Source of the DNA: Hyphomicrobiales bacterium
GTDB lineage: Bacteria; Pseudomonadota; Alphaproteobacteria; Rhizobiales; Xanthobacteraceae
Length of the DNA: 50,019 nt
Assembly (NCBI GenBank): GCA_021323775.1
Contig: JAJPKK010000289.1
Span: 1-50,019, forward strand
Direction: 5' to 3'
Shown in pieces: positions 25,937-35,077 of this stretch. The notes beneath the pieces were generated by a model that searched no databases, was not told the origin of the DNA, and worked only from the letters and a program-made list of their open reading frames with translations. The position numbers and the translations under genes are program-made. Each line of letters opens with the position of its first letter. Position 1 is the stretch's first letter.

Positions 25937-26164
25937 TTAACGCCTGGACGGGACTTCGATAGGCGCGCAGTTCCGGCGGCCAGCCAGCAGGCAATCCTCC
26001 TCGCGCGACACGTCAGCCAGTTTCATCAGCAGGAAATAGCCGCCGACGCAAACCAGCGCGATGGCGATCAGAATAACCAGGATGGCGATGGGCGAAAGGG
26101 TCTGTTCGCCGTCGTTGTCGTCCTGCTTGCCCGACCCGGATCCGTTGTTGATGTCATCGGGCAT
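25937..26164 (-). CDS. Small single-pass membrane protein, 75 residues
   Basis: It has an acidic polar N-terminus (MPDDINNGSGSGKQDDND), one membrane segment at about 25-47 (IAILVILIAIALVCVGGYFLL), and a basic cytoplasmic or periplasmic tail with two Cys (DCLLAGRRNC). No known family is recognised. It converges with the MFS gene, 12 bp away. It may be co-transcribed from the AIPR gene upstream. Confidence 0.6.
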   Translation of the reverse strand: MPDDINNGSGSGKQDDNDGEQTLSPIAILVILIAIALVCVGGYFLLMKLADVSREEDCLLAGRRNCAPIEVPSRR

Positions 26165-26176
26165 CTGAGGCGTTTC

Positions 26177-26368
26177 CTACCGGGCGTTCGGACCGTGCTG
26201 ATCGAACGTGAAATCCGCAGGTAACTTTCCTCCAAATGCGCGCAGCCTCTTCACAAGTTCCTCGCGGGCTACTTTCTCAAGTTCGATAACAGTCCGAGAA
26301 CTGCCGCTGCTGAATTCAGACTGCTTCGCTGCGAAGACCTTTCGTTCCCTGTCGTTTCGAGGGGCGCG
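26177..26368 (-). other. In-frame coding extension beyond the AIPR stop codon
   Basis: Immediately after the AIPR TGA the same frame stays open for 63 codons to TAG 26177-26179. It reads NDRERKVFAAKQSEFSSGSS, then VIELEKVAREELVKRLRAFG, which looks like real helical protein. There is no start codon until an internal GTG that would leave only about 25 residues. Either the TGA is a premature stop in a longer AIPR protein, or the extension is reached by readthrough. Confidence 0.5.
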
Positions 26369-27547
26369 TCAGGCCGCCCGCGCAAGCCTCGCGTAGATGT
26401 TCGTAACGCGCAGCAGGGTCGAATAACAGGCTTTGCTTTTGCCCATTGTTTGCGGATTGCGGCCGGCGATTTCTACGTAGGCCTGCGCGGCAGCCTCGAT
26501 GAGTTCGTGTTCGTCAAACACCTCCGGGATCGTGATTTCCCATTTATTGTCGGATCGGCCTACGAAAGCCGAGAAGGCGCTCAAAATTGGAAAAATGATC
26601 CCGTCCGGCACTTCCGCGCCTTGACCATGCTCTCGCGCGACCGCAGGAAGCCTGGTTCTGCGGAAGCCCGGATGAGACTTCCATCGCTCATAGAGCTGCC
26701 AGGCTTGCCCGGCTATATCGAGAAAATACTGATAAATATCGCAACTCTCGCGATCTTCGCGCGCAGCATCGACAAGACGTTGAAAGAGCTTGAGGCACCG
26801 CGTCTTCTGACTGTAGGTGAACACCTTGTTTGAGGCGTCGGCCTCGCCGTCGAGCGTCTTGAGGACGGCGCCGGGCATCAGCGCAAACATGACCTGGATG
26901 AGTTTTTCCGTATCTAAATATTCTCCATCCAGCAGATGCGTTTCCGATTTGCGCAGCTTGGCCCCCGGAATAATCTTTTGTACTGCGGCCTCAAGCGCGT
27001 CGAGTTGACCGCGGCGTCCGGCAATCGAGATCGGACGGACATCGTTCTGAAAATTCCGTGCAATCGAGATTTCTGCAATAAGGCCGTCGTCAGTGGTGAC
27101 GATCAGCTCAAACTTGATGCTCGGCTCAAAAAAATCCGGCAAACTGCGGTATTTGGCGAAATAGCGGGCTAACTCGCCCTGGGTTTGCGACCCGTTGATG
27201 ATGCTCGGGCGCTGGAGCAGGAGAACCTTTCGTTTGTCGTCAACTTCGACGGCGCGCGCGACAATCACCATGCCGCCGTTAAGGATGGAGAACTGGTCGG
27301 GCTGGTCCTCCAGCGTCTTGCGGATGGCCTGATGGACCAGGGTCGGCATGTTTTTCTGCTCGCCGTGAGCATCGGCGAGGTATTCCCGCACGTTGTCGTC
27401 GTCTTCCAGGCTGAGAACAGAGGAGGCCGGCGCATGACCGGAATAGACCTTGCGGCCGGCAGCGTCATCCTCGGGCCCGCTGATGTTGCGGCAGGTGATG
27501 TAGGGAAACTCAAACGCGTCGACAGTCGCCCTCGATGAGGTCGTCAT
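26369..27547 (-). CDS. AIPR family (abortive infection phage resistance) protein
   Basis: This 392-residue protein carries the AIPR signatures: FSILNGGMVIVARAVEV near 86-102 and RPSIINGSQTQGELARYF near 113-130. A helical C-terminal half holds YLDTEKLIQVMFAL and KSKACYSTLLRV. AIPR proteins are linked to phage resistance or occur as stand-alone candidates; their chemistry is not established. The ATG at 27547 overlaps the stop of an upstream open frame in ATGA. The gene may be truncated at its 3' end (see the 26177-26368 extension). No other defence genes are adjacent. Confidence 0.78.
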   Translation of the reverse strand: MTTSSRATVDAFEFPYITCRNISGPEDDAAGRKVYSGHAPASSVLSLEDDDNVREYLADAHGEQKNMPTLVHQAIRKTLEDQPDQFSILNGGMVIVARAVEVDDKRKVLLLQRPSIINGSQTQGELARYFAKYRSLPDFFEPSIKFELIVTTDDGLIAEISIARNFQNDVRPISIAGRRGQLDALEAAVQKIIPGAKLRKSETHLLDGEYLDTEKLIQVMFALMPGAVLKTLDGEADASNKVFTYSQKTRCLKLFQRLVDAAREDRESCDIYQYFLDIAGQAWQLYERWKSHPGFRRTRLPAVAREHGQGAEVPDGIIFPILSAFSAFVGRSDNKWEITIPEVFDEHELIEAAAQAYVEIAGRNPQTMGKSKACYSTLLRVTNIYARLARAA

Positions 27548-28257
27548 GGGTCGTCTCCGTGCCTTCGACCGTTCTTGCCGGCGCGGAAGGCCGCTGACCT
27601 TCGCCGAACGGATCGATATGAGAAGAGTAAGCGGGTCGGCGATAGGGTGCAAAGATCCAGCGAAAATAGGGCGTCGCCAACGTCAGACGATCGATGCGAT
27701 GACATCCCGGCCGAAAGAGGGCGATCGCGCGCAGTAGCAGAGTGTATTGCGCCCTTTCCACAGCAACTCTGCGGAAGACACTTAAAGTTTATCAATGGGC
27801 CGATGCGCCCGCCCTCTGGCTGGCCCGATGGCAAACTCCGGCCGGCGCGGCTAGCGTGCCCTGCGGACTCCGCCTTACGTGTGTTTGCGTGAGCTCGCGC
27901 GCCCACTTGGGCGCCGACGCAAATATGCTGCCCTTCGGCCAATGAACCTAAATCCGTGAGTTGGCGTCGCTGATTTTCGCGATGTCCTTGGCCCACAAGA
28001 AAGAGAACGCTTGGAGGCGCCGAATTGTAACTGCTCCGCAGCTGACTGATTTTCAAAGATCCGTCGATTATCAGCGCTTTCTGGGGGGTAAATGCTTTCC
28101 AACTCACGGATTTGGGATGAAAGCTAATTCCAAGCAAGCCAAGAACAAGACCAGTCACGATGGCCACTGCGCCGCGGGAGAAATGATCGCGGGTTACAAC
28201 TGCGTCCCATCCAGCCTCACAGAGGGGAATAGCCGTCAGCTGACAAACAACGAACAC
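27544..28257 (-). CDS. Doubtful ORF upstream of AIPR with one hydrophobic segment
   Basis: This open frame of 237 codons begins MFVVCQLTAIPLCEAGWDAV and has a hydrophobic stretch (AVAIVTGLVLGLLGISF). The rest is low-complexity, crosses a REP-C-like sequence (near 27725-27760) and has no known family. It ends in an ATGA overlap with AIPR, which argues for reality, while its composition argues against. Base composition around 27950-28330 is less GC-rich than the neighbours. The rest of 27548-28332 holds no other gene. Confidence 0.28.
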   Translation of the reverse strand: MFVVCQLTAIPLCEAGWDAVVTRDHFSRGAVAIVTGLVLGLLGISFHPKSVSWKAFTPQKALIIDGSLKISQLRSSYNSAPPSVLFLVGQGHRENQRRQLTDLGSLAEGQHICVGAQVGARAHANTRKAESAGHASRAGRSLPSGQPEGGRIGPLINFKCLPQSCCGKGAIHSATARDRPLSAGMSSHRSSDVGDALFSLDLCTLSPTRLLFSYRSVRRRSAAFRAGKNGRRHGDDP

Positions 28258-28332
28258 GCCGGCGCCAGCGACGTTAAAACATGCATGTGGGCGTTCGACA
28301 CGATTTCCTCTTGGCTTTTCATTTCTCGTTAA

Positions 28333-31300
28333 TTACGAACACCCCGTCGTATTCCCGCACGTGTTGCACTTGAGACACGTGCCGTTGCGCACCAAAGTGA
28401 AATTCCCGCATTCCTCGCACGCTTCGCCCTCATAGCCTTGCGCCTTCGCCTCGGCGCGCTTTTCGGCGGCGAATGCCTTGGCGTCGGCGCGGGCTCCGGC
28501 CCGTGACGGCGACCATGGCTGGCTTTCCAGCGCTTCGGCGGGGGAGGGGGCGCGCTCGGGCTTGAGCGCAGCGGTGCCTTCGACCTGCGTGCGGGCGCCC
28601 GCGAACGACGTGATCTTGGCAGGGGCCGTCGGCCCGCCCCGGCCCGCTTCGCCTGGCGCCCCGCCGCCTGCAGGGGCGGGCGGCGGAGCGCCGCCGCGCT
28701 CGCCGCGCGGCATCACCACGAGCTTGTCAGTGCGCGACCGGGTAAGCCCGCGCGACACGTACCGCGAAGCCGGCTGCTCGGGCGGGCGGCCCTCCACCAC
28801 GCCTCTGCCGAGCGCATCGAAGCTCGTCTCGCGCGGGTCCACGTGGGCAAGATCAAAGCGCGACAGGTAGGAGACCGCGAGTTCGCGGAACACATAGTCG
28901 AGAATCGAAGTCGCGAACTTGATCGAGTCGTTGCCCTGCACCGGGCCGGACGGCTCGAAGCGGGTGAACGTGAAGGCATCCACGTATTCGTCGAGCGGCA
29001 CGCCGTATTGCAGACCAAGCGATATGGCGATGGCGAAGTTGTTGATGATCGAGCGCAGCGCAGCGCCTTCCTTGTGCATGTCGATGAAGATCTCGCCGAG
29101 GCGGCCATCATCGTATTCGCCGGTGCGCAGGTAGACCTTGTGGCCGCCGACCACGGCCTTCTGGGTGTAGCCCTTGCGGCGGTCCGGCAGCTTCTCGCGT
29201 TCGCGGATCACCGTGATGCGCTCGACCACCCTCTCGACCACCCGCTCGGCGAGCGCACTCGTGCGCGCCGCCATCGGCTTCTCCATGAAGGCGGAGACGC
29301 CCTCCTCCTCTTCTTCCTCCTCGTCAGCGACGAGCTGGCTCTGCAGCGGCTGCGACAGCTTGGAGCCGTCGCGGTAGAGCGCGTTGGCCTTGAGGCCGAG
29401 CTTCCATGACAAGAGGTAGGCCGCCTTGCAGTCCTCCACCGTCGCCTCGTTCGGCATGTTGATGGTCTTGGAGATCGCCCCGGAGACGAACGGCTGCGTC
29501 GCTGCCATCATGCGGATGTGGCTCTCGACCGAGAGGAACCGCCGGCCCAGCCGGCCGCACGGATTGGCGCAGTCGAACACCGCGTAGTGCTCAGGCTTGA
29601 GGTGCGGCGCGCCCTCGACCGTCATGGCGCCGCACACATAAAGGTTGGCGGCGTCGATCTCGCGCCGGGTAAAGCCGAGCGCGGCCAGCATGTCGAAGTT
29701 CGGCCTGGCGAGATCGTCAGCCGCAAGGCCAAGTTCGGTCTTGCAGAACTCCTCACCCAGCGTCCACTTGTTGAAGGCGAACTTGATGTCGAAGGCGGTC
29801 GGCAACGCCTTTTCAAGCTTGTCGATAATCTCAGACGTGAAGCCCTTGGCCTTCAGAGTCGTATGGTTGATGGCCGGCGCGTTCGCCATGCTGCCGTGGC
29901 CGACCGCATAGGCCTCGATGTCGGCGATTTCGGCTCCCGTGTAGCCAAGCACGCGCAGCGCCTCGGGCACGGCGCGATTGATGATCTTGAAATAGCCGCC
30001 GCCGGCGAGCTTCTTGAACTTCACCAGAGCGAAGTCGGGCTCGATCCCGGTGGTGTCGCAGTCCATCACCAGCCCGATCGTGCCGGTGGGGGCGATCACC
30101 GTGGCCTGGGCATTGCGGAAACCATGCTCGGCGCCGAGCGCCAGCGCGCGGTCCCATGCGCGCTTGGCATGTTCGGAGAGACCTGCGAACCCGTCCTCCG
30201 CGCCCTGCAAGGCCGCATGGTCGAGCTGCACCGGCGGCGTCGCCAGTTTCTCGTAGCCGCTCGTCTCGCCGTGGGCGGCGCGGCGGTGATTGCGGATCAC
30301 CCGCAGCATGTGCTCGCGATTCTTCTTGTAACCCGGGAACGCGCCGAGCAGCGCCGCCATTTCGGCCGAAGTCGCGTAGGCGACGCCGGTCATGATGGCG
30401 GCGAGCGCGCCGCACACGGCGCGGCCGGCGTCCGAGTCGTAGGGAATGCCGGACGACATGAGGAGGCCGCCGACATTCGCAAAGCCGAGGCCGAGCGTGC
30501 GGTACTCGTAGGAGAGCTGGGCGATCTCCCGGGACGGAAACTGCGCCATCAGCACGGAAATTTCCAGCACGATGGTCCACAGCCGCACGGCATGCTCATA
30601 GCCGTCAATGTCGAAGCGGACGGCGGAGGACAGAGGACGGACGACGGAGGACGAAGCGCCCGTCTTGCCCGCCCCTGCCTTTTCCGCGGTCAATGTTTTG
30701 TCTTCAATTCGTCCTCTTTCCTCTGTCCTCTGTCCTCTGTCATCCGTCCTCTGTCCTCTGAACGCCAGCAGGTTCAGCGACGCAAGGTTGCAGGCCGTGT
30801 CGTCGAGGAACATGTATTCCGAGCACGGGTTCGATGCGCGGATGGGCCCCGAGGCGGGACATGTGTGCCAGTCGTTGATGGTCGAATGGAATTGCAGGCC
30901 GGGGTCGGCCGACGCCCACGCCGCATAGCCGATCTTCTCCCACAGCTCGCGCGCCTTCACGGTCTTGGCGGGTTTGCCGGGCGGGGTGCGGAAGGTCAGA
31001 TCCCACTTGCCGTCCGCTTCGACCGCCTTGAGGAACGCGTCAGTGACCCGCACGCTGTTGTTGGAGTTCTGGCCCGAAACCGTGAGGTAGGCTTCAGAGT
31101 CCCAATCGGTGTCGTAGACCGGGAAATCGATGTCCTTGTAGCCTTGCTTGGCGAACTGGATCACCCGCTTGATCATCGGATCGGGCACGCAGCTTCTGCG
31201 CGCTGCCTTGATCTCGCGGCGCAAAGCCGGGTTCTTGTCGGGATCGAAACAATCGTTGTCGGAGCCCTCGCAGTTGACGCAGGCTTTGAGGATTGCCCTT

Positions 31301-32253
31301 AGGTGCCGCTGGTTGATCTTCGAGCCAGTGACGAGGGCCGCCACCTTCTGCTCCTCCAGCACCTTCCAGTCGATGAACTGCTCGATATCCGGGTGGTCAG
31401 CATCGACGATGACCATCTTGGCGGCACGGCGCGTGGTGCCGCCCGACTTGATGGCGCCGGCCGCGCGGTCGCCGATCTTCAGGAAGCTCATCAGGCCGGA
31501 GGATTTACCGCCGCCCGACAGACGCTCGCCTTCACCGCGCAGGCGCGAGAAGTTCGAGCCGGTCCCGGAGCCGTATTTGAACAGGCGCGCCTCGCGCACC
31601 CACAGATCCATGATGCCGCCGTCGTTGACGAGGTCATCCGCGACCGCCTGGATGAAGCAGGCGTGAGGCTGCGGATGTTCGTAGGCGGTCTTGGACTTGG
31701 TCAGCTTGCCGGTCTGGAAATCCACGTAGTAGTGGCCCTGACTCGGGCCGTCGATGCCGTAGGCCCAATGCAGACCGGTGTTGAACCACTGCGGCGAGTT
31801 CGGCGCCGCCATCTGCATTGCCAGCATGTAACGGTGTTCGTCGAAGAAGGCGTGGGCGTCGGCCTCCGAGTCGAAATAGCCGCCCTTCCAGCCCCAATAG
31901 GTCCAGGTGCCGGCGAGACGGTCGAACACCTGCTTTGCCGAATGCTCGCCGACGAAGCGCTCCTTTTCGGGCAATTCCTTCAGGGCCGCCTCGTCGGCAA
32001 CCGAACGCCACAGCCAGGACGGCACGCTCGCCTCCTCGACCCTTTTCAGGCGCGCCGGCACCCCGGCCTTGCGGAAATATTTCTGCGCCAGCACGTCGGA
32101 GGCGACCTGCGACCACGCAGCCGGCACTTCCACATCGTCGGCACGAAAGACCACCGAGCCGTCCGGATTGCGGATCTCGCTGGTCGTCAAGCGGAACGCG
32201 ATGTCGGCATAAGGTGACTGGCCGTCCTTTGTGTAGCGCCGTCCTATTCGCAT
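28333..32253 (-). CDS. nrdJ: Vitamin B12-dependent (class II) ribonucleotide reductase, with in-frame repeat insert
   Basis: This protein of about 1306 residues reduces ribonucleotides to deoxyribonucleotides using adenosylcobalamin. It starts [21 protein letters not shown] 32253 suits GAGGG spacing better than ATG 32256. The active-site motif is N-P-C-S-E with Cys477 and Glu479, and the C-terminus is a Cys-rich ribbon ([17 protein letters not shown]). Residues about 499-545 are a foreign in-frame segment rich in RGQRT-DDRG and SSVVRPLSS, encoded by a palindromic repeat (30619-30759). In relatives this loop is short. An acidic run (DEEEEEEEG) and a Gly/Pro/Ala-rich linker lie nearer the C-terminus. 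The frame stays open, so the enzyme is probably made. Confidence 0.95.
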   Translation of the reverse strand: MRIGRRYTKDGQSPYADIAFRLTTSEIRNPDGSVVFRADDVEVPAAWSQVASDVLAQKYFRKAGVPARLKRVEEASVPSWLWRSVADEAALKELPEKERFVGEHSAKQVFDRLAGTWTYWGWKGGYFDSEADAHAFFDEHRYMLAMQMAAPNSPQWFNTGLHWAYGIDGPSQGHYYVDFQTGKLTKSKTAYEHPQPHACFIQAVADDLVNDGGIMDLWVREARLFKYGSGTGSNFSRLRGEGERLSGGGKSSGLMSFLKIGDRAAGAIKSGGTTRRAAKMVIVDADHPDIEQFIDWKVLEEQKVAALVTGSKINQRHLRAILKACVNCEGSDNDCFDPDKNPALRREIKAARRSCVPDPMIKRVIQFAKQGYKDIDFPVYDTDWDSEAYLTVSGQNSNNSVRVTDAFLKAVEADGKWDLTFRTPPGKPAKTVKARELWEKIGYAAWASADPGLQFHSTINDWHTCPASGPIRASNPCSEYMFLDDTACNLASLNLLAFRGQRTDDRGQRTEERGRIEDKTLTAEKAGAGKTGASSSVVRPLSSAVRFDIDGYEHAVRLWTIVLEISVLMAQFPSREIAQLSYEYRTLGLGFANVGGLLMSSGIPYDSDAGRAVCGALAAIMTGVAYATSAEMAALLGAFPGYKKNREHMLRVIRNHRRAAHGETSGYEKLATPPVQLDHAALQGAEDGFAGLSEHAKRAWDRALALGAEHGFRNAQATVIAPTGTIGLVMDCDTTGIEPDFALVKFKKLAGGGYFKIINRAVPEALRVLGYTGAEIADIEAYAVGHGSMANAPAINHTTLKAKGFTSEIIDKLEKALPTAFDIKFAFNKWTLGEEFCKTELGLAADDLARPNFDMLAALGFTRREIDAANLYVCGAMTVEGAPHLKPEHYAVFDCANPCGRLGRRFLSVESHIRMMAATQPFVSGAISKTINMPNEATVEDCKAAYLLSWKLGLKANALYRDGSKLSQPLQSQLVADEEEEEEEGVSAFMEKPMAARTSALAERVVERVVERITVIREREKLPDRRKGYTQKAVVGGHKVYLRTGEYDDGRLGEIFIDMHKEGAALRSIINNFAIAISLGLQYGVPLDEYVDAFTFTRFEPSGPVQGNDSIKFATSILDYVFRELAVSYLSRFDLAHVDPRETSFDALGRGVVEGRPPEQPASRYVSRGLTRSRTDKLVVMPRGERGGAPPPAPAGGGAPGEAGRGGPTAPAKITSFAGARTQVEGTAALKPERAPSPAEALESQPWSPSRAGARADAKAFAAEKRAEAKAQGYEGEACEECGNFTLVRNGTCLKCNTCGNTTGCS
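30619..30759. repeat. Palindromic GGACAGAGGAC-type repeat inserted in frame in nrdJ
   Basis: The 141-bp segment (47 codons) has a left arm of ggcggaggacagaggacgga and a right arm of repeated tcctctgtcctctg words, separated by about 55 bp of unrelated sequence. The native flanks SLNLLAF and [10 protein letters not shown] are continuous in relatives apart from a short loop. A second copy of the repeat type is at 40514-40660. Confidence 0.85.
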
Positions 32254-32289
32254 CATTCGCCCTCGTTCTGCCGTCGGTGGCTTCGCCCG

Positions 32290-32357
32290 CCCCTTCCCGT
32301 ACGCGGAAGGCCTCAGTTGCGCCTCCCCGCGTGCGGGAGAGGGTCAGTGAGGGGCCG
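32290..32357. repeat. REP-B palindrome in the nrdJ leader
   Basis: It reads ccccttcccgtacgcggaagg and then cctccccgcgtgcgggagagg up to gtgaggggcc, a type seen between genes of many Hyphomicrobiales. A related sequence occurs at 32447-32503. Both lie between the predicted promoter and the nrdJ start. Confidence 0.65.
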
Positions 32358-32662
32358 TTTGGCGCACCGAACCTTAAAGCGCGCGTCTGTCGCGGTTGCG
32401 CGCCTAAAGCTCCTGATCTCTCGTGTTTTGACGCCTCTCTACTCCGGGCCACCCCCTTTCCCGCCCAACGTACGGGAACGGGAGGGGATGGTTTCCCGCC
32501 GCTCAAACTCTCTGCCCGCTAGGCCGACCCTGGGTCCGGTGTTCCGAAAAGCCTCAAGCGACAAGCCGCGTCCACGCGAGCCATCTGGCAATCGCCGGGA
32601 AAGGCCGCAAGCCTGGAACGACCGGCCGGGACTTTGGGTATATGCCCCTGCCGCATTTGCGA

Positions 32663-32732
32663 ACGCTAGGAAACTCCTTCGCCGTCGTCAAGTATTAGCG
32701 CGAGAGTCTTAACCGACCCCTAAATATGGTGT
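32663..32732 (-). promoter_or_regulatory. nrdJ promoter with two NrdR-box-like sites
   Basis: On the minus strand TTGACG (32686-32691) and TAGCGT (32663-32668) are spaced 17 bp, a plausible sigma70 promoter. Two palindromic decamers, CCATATTTAG (32720-32729) and CTAATACTTG (32689-32698), resemble the NrdR box core CwAtATaTwG (8 and 6 of 10 matches) and are exactly 31 bp apart, the spacing typical of NrdR box pairs. The second overlaps the -35 element, as expected for a repressor. The start codon is about 400 bp further on, past REP elements. Confidence 0.5.
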
Positions 32733-33246
32733 GGAAGCTGGGAATAAAGGCGGCCGCGCAGAGTGGGCGCCGACTCAGACGGCGACGCAAGTATCGGAAA
32801 ACTCGCGGCGATTCGTACAGAGCCGGAATCGCATTATCGACATGATCTGTTCAGAATTTCCCTGCACCTTCCGGCGGCGGCAGGTCTCATGATAAGGAGA
32901 CAGAATCGTCAGAAATGCTCTCCCTGGCGCATCTTCAGCAGATTTTACCGAAAGGCGTTCAGCCCTCCAAGCAGCCATGTCGCGCCCACAGCCGCAGGGA
33001 CGCGGGGGCGAGCCGGCGGGCATGCGCGGCTGCACCCTGAAACCGCAAAATGTCGCCCGTAGCCTGTTGAGATACTGTGATTTTTTGTTCTCAAATCGCG
33101 GCTTGAAAAGCGATCGATCCCTTCTATCTCATTTTTGCTGCGCGGTCGCGCAGTGCCGGGCGCTCCCCTGCGGGGTCCGGCTGCGGGCGCCGGACGCAAT
33201 GTCCGACGTTCTCGTATCCATGTTGCTCGATGGGGAGGATGTGGCT
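32733..33246. other. Intergenic region between nrdJ promoter and small ORF
   Basis: No recognisable gene or repeat. The sequence becomes less GC-rich around 32815-32960 and 33060-33140. It may hold divergent promoter elements for the 33247 gene. Confidence 0.4.
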
Positions 33247-33429
33247 ATGAGACCCTTCGAAACCGAAACGAATGTTACAACCCTGACGCATCATTCAATC
33301 TTTGATCGTCCGCCTGCTTGCAGTGGGGACGAGGATCCAATTGACCTTGATCGCCTTAGCGCCAGTCTCGATTATCTCGATAATCTAAGCAGACATAACA
33401 GGGCCGCAAAACGCGTGCCGTTGACTTAA
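33247..33429 (+). CDS. Small acidic hypothetical protein, 60 residues
   Basis: It begins MRPFETETNVTTLTHHSIFD and contains D-E-D-P-I-D-L-D-R-L-S-A-S-L-D-Y-L-D-N-L, a plausible short acidic helix. GGGGAGG at 33232-33238 is well spaced before ATG 33247. It lies in the same direction as NDUFA12, 226 bp upstream. No family is known, and a longer frame from 32977 is unsupported. Confidence 0.45.
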   Translation: MRPFETETNVTTLTHHSIFDRPPACSGDEDPIDLDRLSASLDYLDNLSRHNRAAKRVPLT

Positions 33430-33654
33430 GCTCTGGCTAGAAACCCAGCAGAGGCCCTCGCGGACGCCATGCCTCGCTGCGGCACGGGAATCCACCGCCC
33501 GATGCTGCAGCGAGGCATAGCGAATTGGACTGACGCGGAGATGCCACGGTCCATGCGGCCGCATGCCTATGGACTTAGGCCAGAGCCGGTGGCATCAACG
33601 CAGCCAGCGGCGGCATCTTGCCATGCGCCAGGAAACACGGGGCGCGTTCGACCC

Positions 33655-34071
33655 ATGACTGTGAAGGAATTCCTGCTGCGCTTCTTTACGTGGTGGAATG
33701 GCGCGACTCTCGGCACGCTGTTGTGGACCAGACGCCATGGCGAGCTGGTGGGCGAGGACGAATATGGCAATCGCTACTACCGCACGAAGGGAGGCCGGAT
33801 CGATCCGGCACTGGGCTTCGAGCGGCGCTGGGTGATCTACAAGGGGCTGGCGGAGGCCTCGGTCGTGGGGCCGGCCTGGCACGGCTGGCTTCACCATACC
33901 GTCGATACGCCGCCGACCGCCGAGAGGGTGACGCCGCGGGTATGGTGGAAGCCGCATCGGCCTAATCTCACCGGCGCCCCATCCGCCTACCGTCCGCTCG
34001 GCTCAGCGCTTGCTCAAAATCGCCGCCCAAAGGCGACGGGCGACTACCGAGCCTGGAGGCCGGAACGGTGA
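33655..34071 (+). CDS. NDUFA12 family NADH:ubiquinone oxidoreductase accessory subunit
   Basis: This 138-residue protein matches the alphaproteobacterial homologue of the mitochondrial complex I subunit NDUFA12/B17.2: KEFLLRFFTWWNGATLGT, GELVGEDEYGNRYY, RRWVIYKG and WHGWLHHTVDTPP. It should sit on the cytoplasmic arm of complex I. The NDUFA12-DUF2155-aat order is typical of the Hyphomicrobiales. ATG 33655 was chosen by conservation; no strong Shine-Dalgarno is seen. It ends 19 bp before the DUF2155 gene. Confidence 0.93.
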   Translation: MTVKEFLLRFFTWWNGATLGTLLWTRRHGELVGEDEYGNRYYRTKGGRIDPALGFERRWVIYKGLAEASVVGPAWHGWLHHTVDTPPTAERVTPRVWWKPHRPNLTGAPSAYRPLGSALAQNRRPKATGDYRAWRPER

Positions 34072-34090
34072 AAAGGGCAATAACGAGACT

Positions 34091-34960
34091 ATGAAGCCAT
34101 TCGCCCAGGCCGCGATCGCCCTTGGCTTAGCCCTGGTTTGCGCAAGCCCTGCGACCGCGCAGTTCGGCAATCCGTTCGAGCAACCGCCGCGGCCGCCCGC
34201 CAGTGTGCCGATCCGGCCACAGCCTCAGGTCCAGCAACAGGCGCCGCCCCAGGCGTCACCGCAATGGCAGGGCCAGCCAACGACGCCGCTCAATCCACCG
34301 CCGGCGACGCCGGGACCGTCGCTGCGGCCGGGTGCTGTTCAAAGCGAAGATTTGCCTCCAGTCGGAGGCGCCCAGTCCGTCGCATTGCCGCCAGCCGGCG
34401 GCGCGATGGCGCCGCCCGGTCAGGTCCCGCCGCCCGGCCAGCGTCAGCCGCGCGCCGGGCTGCCATCTCCCACTGCGCCGGCGGCCGCGGCTCCGGCGCC
34501 GCCCCCGCCGACCGCGGATGTGGTCACCGTCCCGCCGCCTCAGCGTATCTCCAACCCGACCGCGGTGTTCTCCGGTCTCGACAAGATTACCGGCCGCATC
34601 ACCGCCTTCGACGCCGCGATCGGCGAGACGGTGCAGTTCGGCGCGCTTCAGGTGACCGCGCGCGCCTGCTATTCGCGGCCGCCGACCGAGACTCCCTTGA
34701 CCGACGGCTTCGTCGAGGTTGACGAAGTCACATTGAAGGGCGAGGTGCGCCGCATCTTCACGGGCTGGATGTTCGCCGCAAGCCCCGGTCTGCATGCGGT
34801 CGAGCATCCCATCTATGACGTCTGGCTGGTGGACTGCAAAGGCGGCGCCCAGGCCGTCGCAGAGACTCAACCAGCAACCCCGGCCGCCGCGCCGCCGCGG
34901 CAGGGAACCTCGCAGCAGCGCGCGTCCGGGGCGCAGCAGCGCCAGCAGCCGCGCCGTTGA
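34091..34960 (+). CDS. DUF2155 domain protein, exported, proline-rich
   Basis: This 289-residue protein has a signal peptide (about 1-24, ending PATAQ) and a long Pro/Gln/Ala-rich linker (about 25-145). The DUF2155 domain follows: LDKITGRITAFDAAIGETVQFGALQVTARACYSRPPTE, then FTGWMFAASPGLHAVEHPIYDVWLVDCK. DUF2155 proteins are periplasmic and of unknown function, often encoded beside NDUFA12 and aat. The low-complexity, glutamine-rich tail is unusual in composition but in frame. Confidence 0.9.
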   Translation: MKPFAQAAIALGLALVCASPATAQFGNPFEQPPRPPASVPIRPQPQVQQQAPPQASPQWQGQPTTPLNPPPATPGPSLRPGAVQSEDLPPVGGAQSVALPPAGGAMAPPGQVPPPGQRQPRAGLPSPTAPAAAAPAPPPPTADVVTVPPPQRISNPTAVFSGLDKITGRITAFDAAIGETVQFGALQVTARACYSRPPTETPLTDGFVEVDEVTLKGEVRRIFTGWMFAASPGLHAVEHPIYDVWLVDCKGGAQAVAETQPATPAAAPPRQGTSQQRASGAQQRQQPRR

Positions 34961-35004
34961 TGGCGGTTGCTGCCGTCGGCCGCTGATCGCAATCGATGTC
35001 GCGC

Positions 35005-35054
35005 AGGGTGGGCAAAGGCGTGATGCGGGCCTGACCGACGCCTTTGCTCGCCCT
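35005..35054. terminator. Palindrome between convergent DUF2155 and aat genes
   Basis: Arms agggtgggcaaaggcg and cgcctttgctcgccct match at 14 of 16 positions with an 18-base loop. It belongs to the gtgggcaaaggcg repeat group also seen at 41359. It lies between convergent genes and probably ends both transcripts, though no U-tract is present. Confidence 0.55.
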
Positions 35055-35077
35055 CCGGGCCCTGGGCCTCAGCGCCA

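Noticed and set aside
30619-30759. CRISPR array
   Set aside because: Repeated GGACAGAGGAC units are short, irregular and palindromic, without unique spacers of constant length or cas genes.
29518-31302. 594-codon open frame on the plus strand antisense to nrdJ, and similar long frames antisense to the PQQ dehydrogenase (13081-14748) and accC (39089-40591)
   Set aside because: Arg/His/Ala-rich composition and lack of family similarity show these are mirror frames of real genes.
32257-32690. Cobalamin riboswitch in the nrdJ leader
   Set aside because: The leader was read for a B12-box-like motif and none was found; REP palindromes explain its structure.
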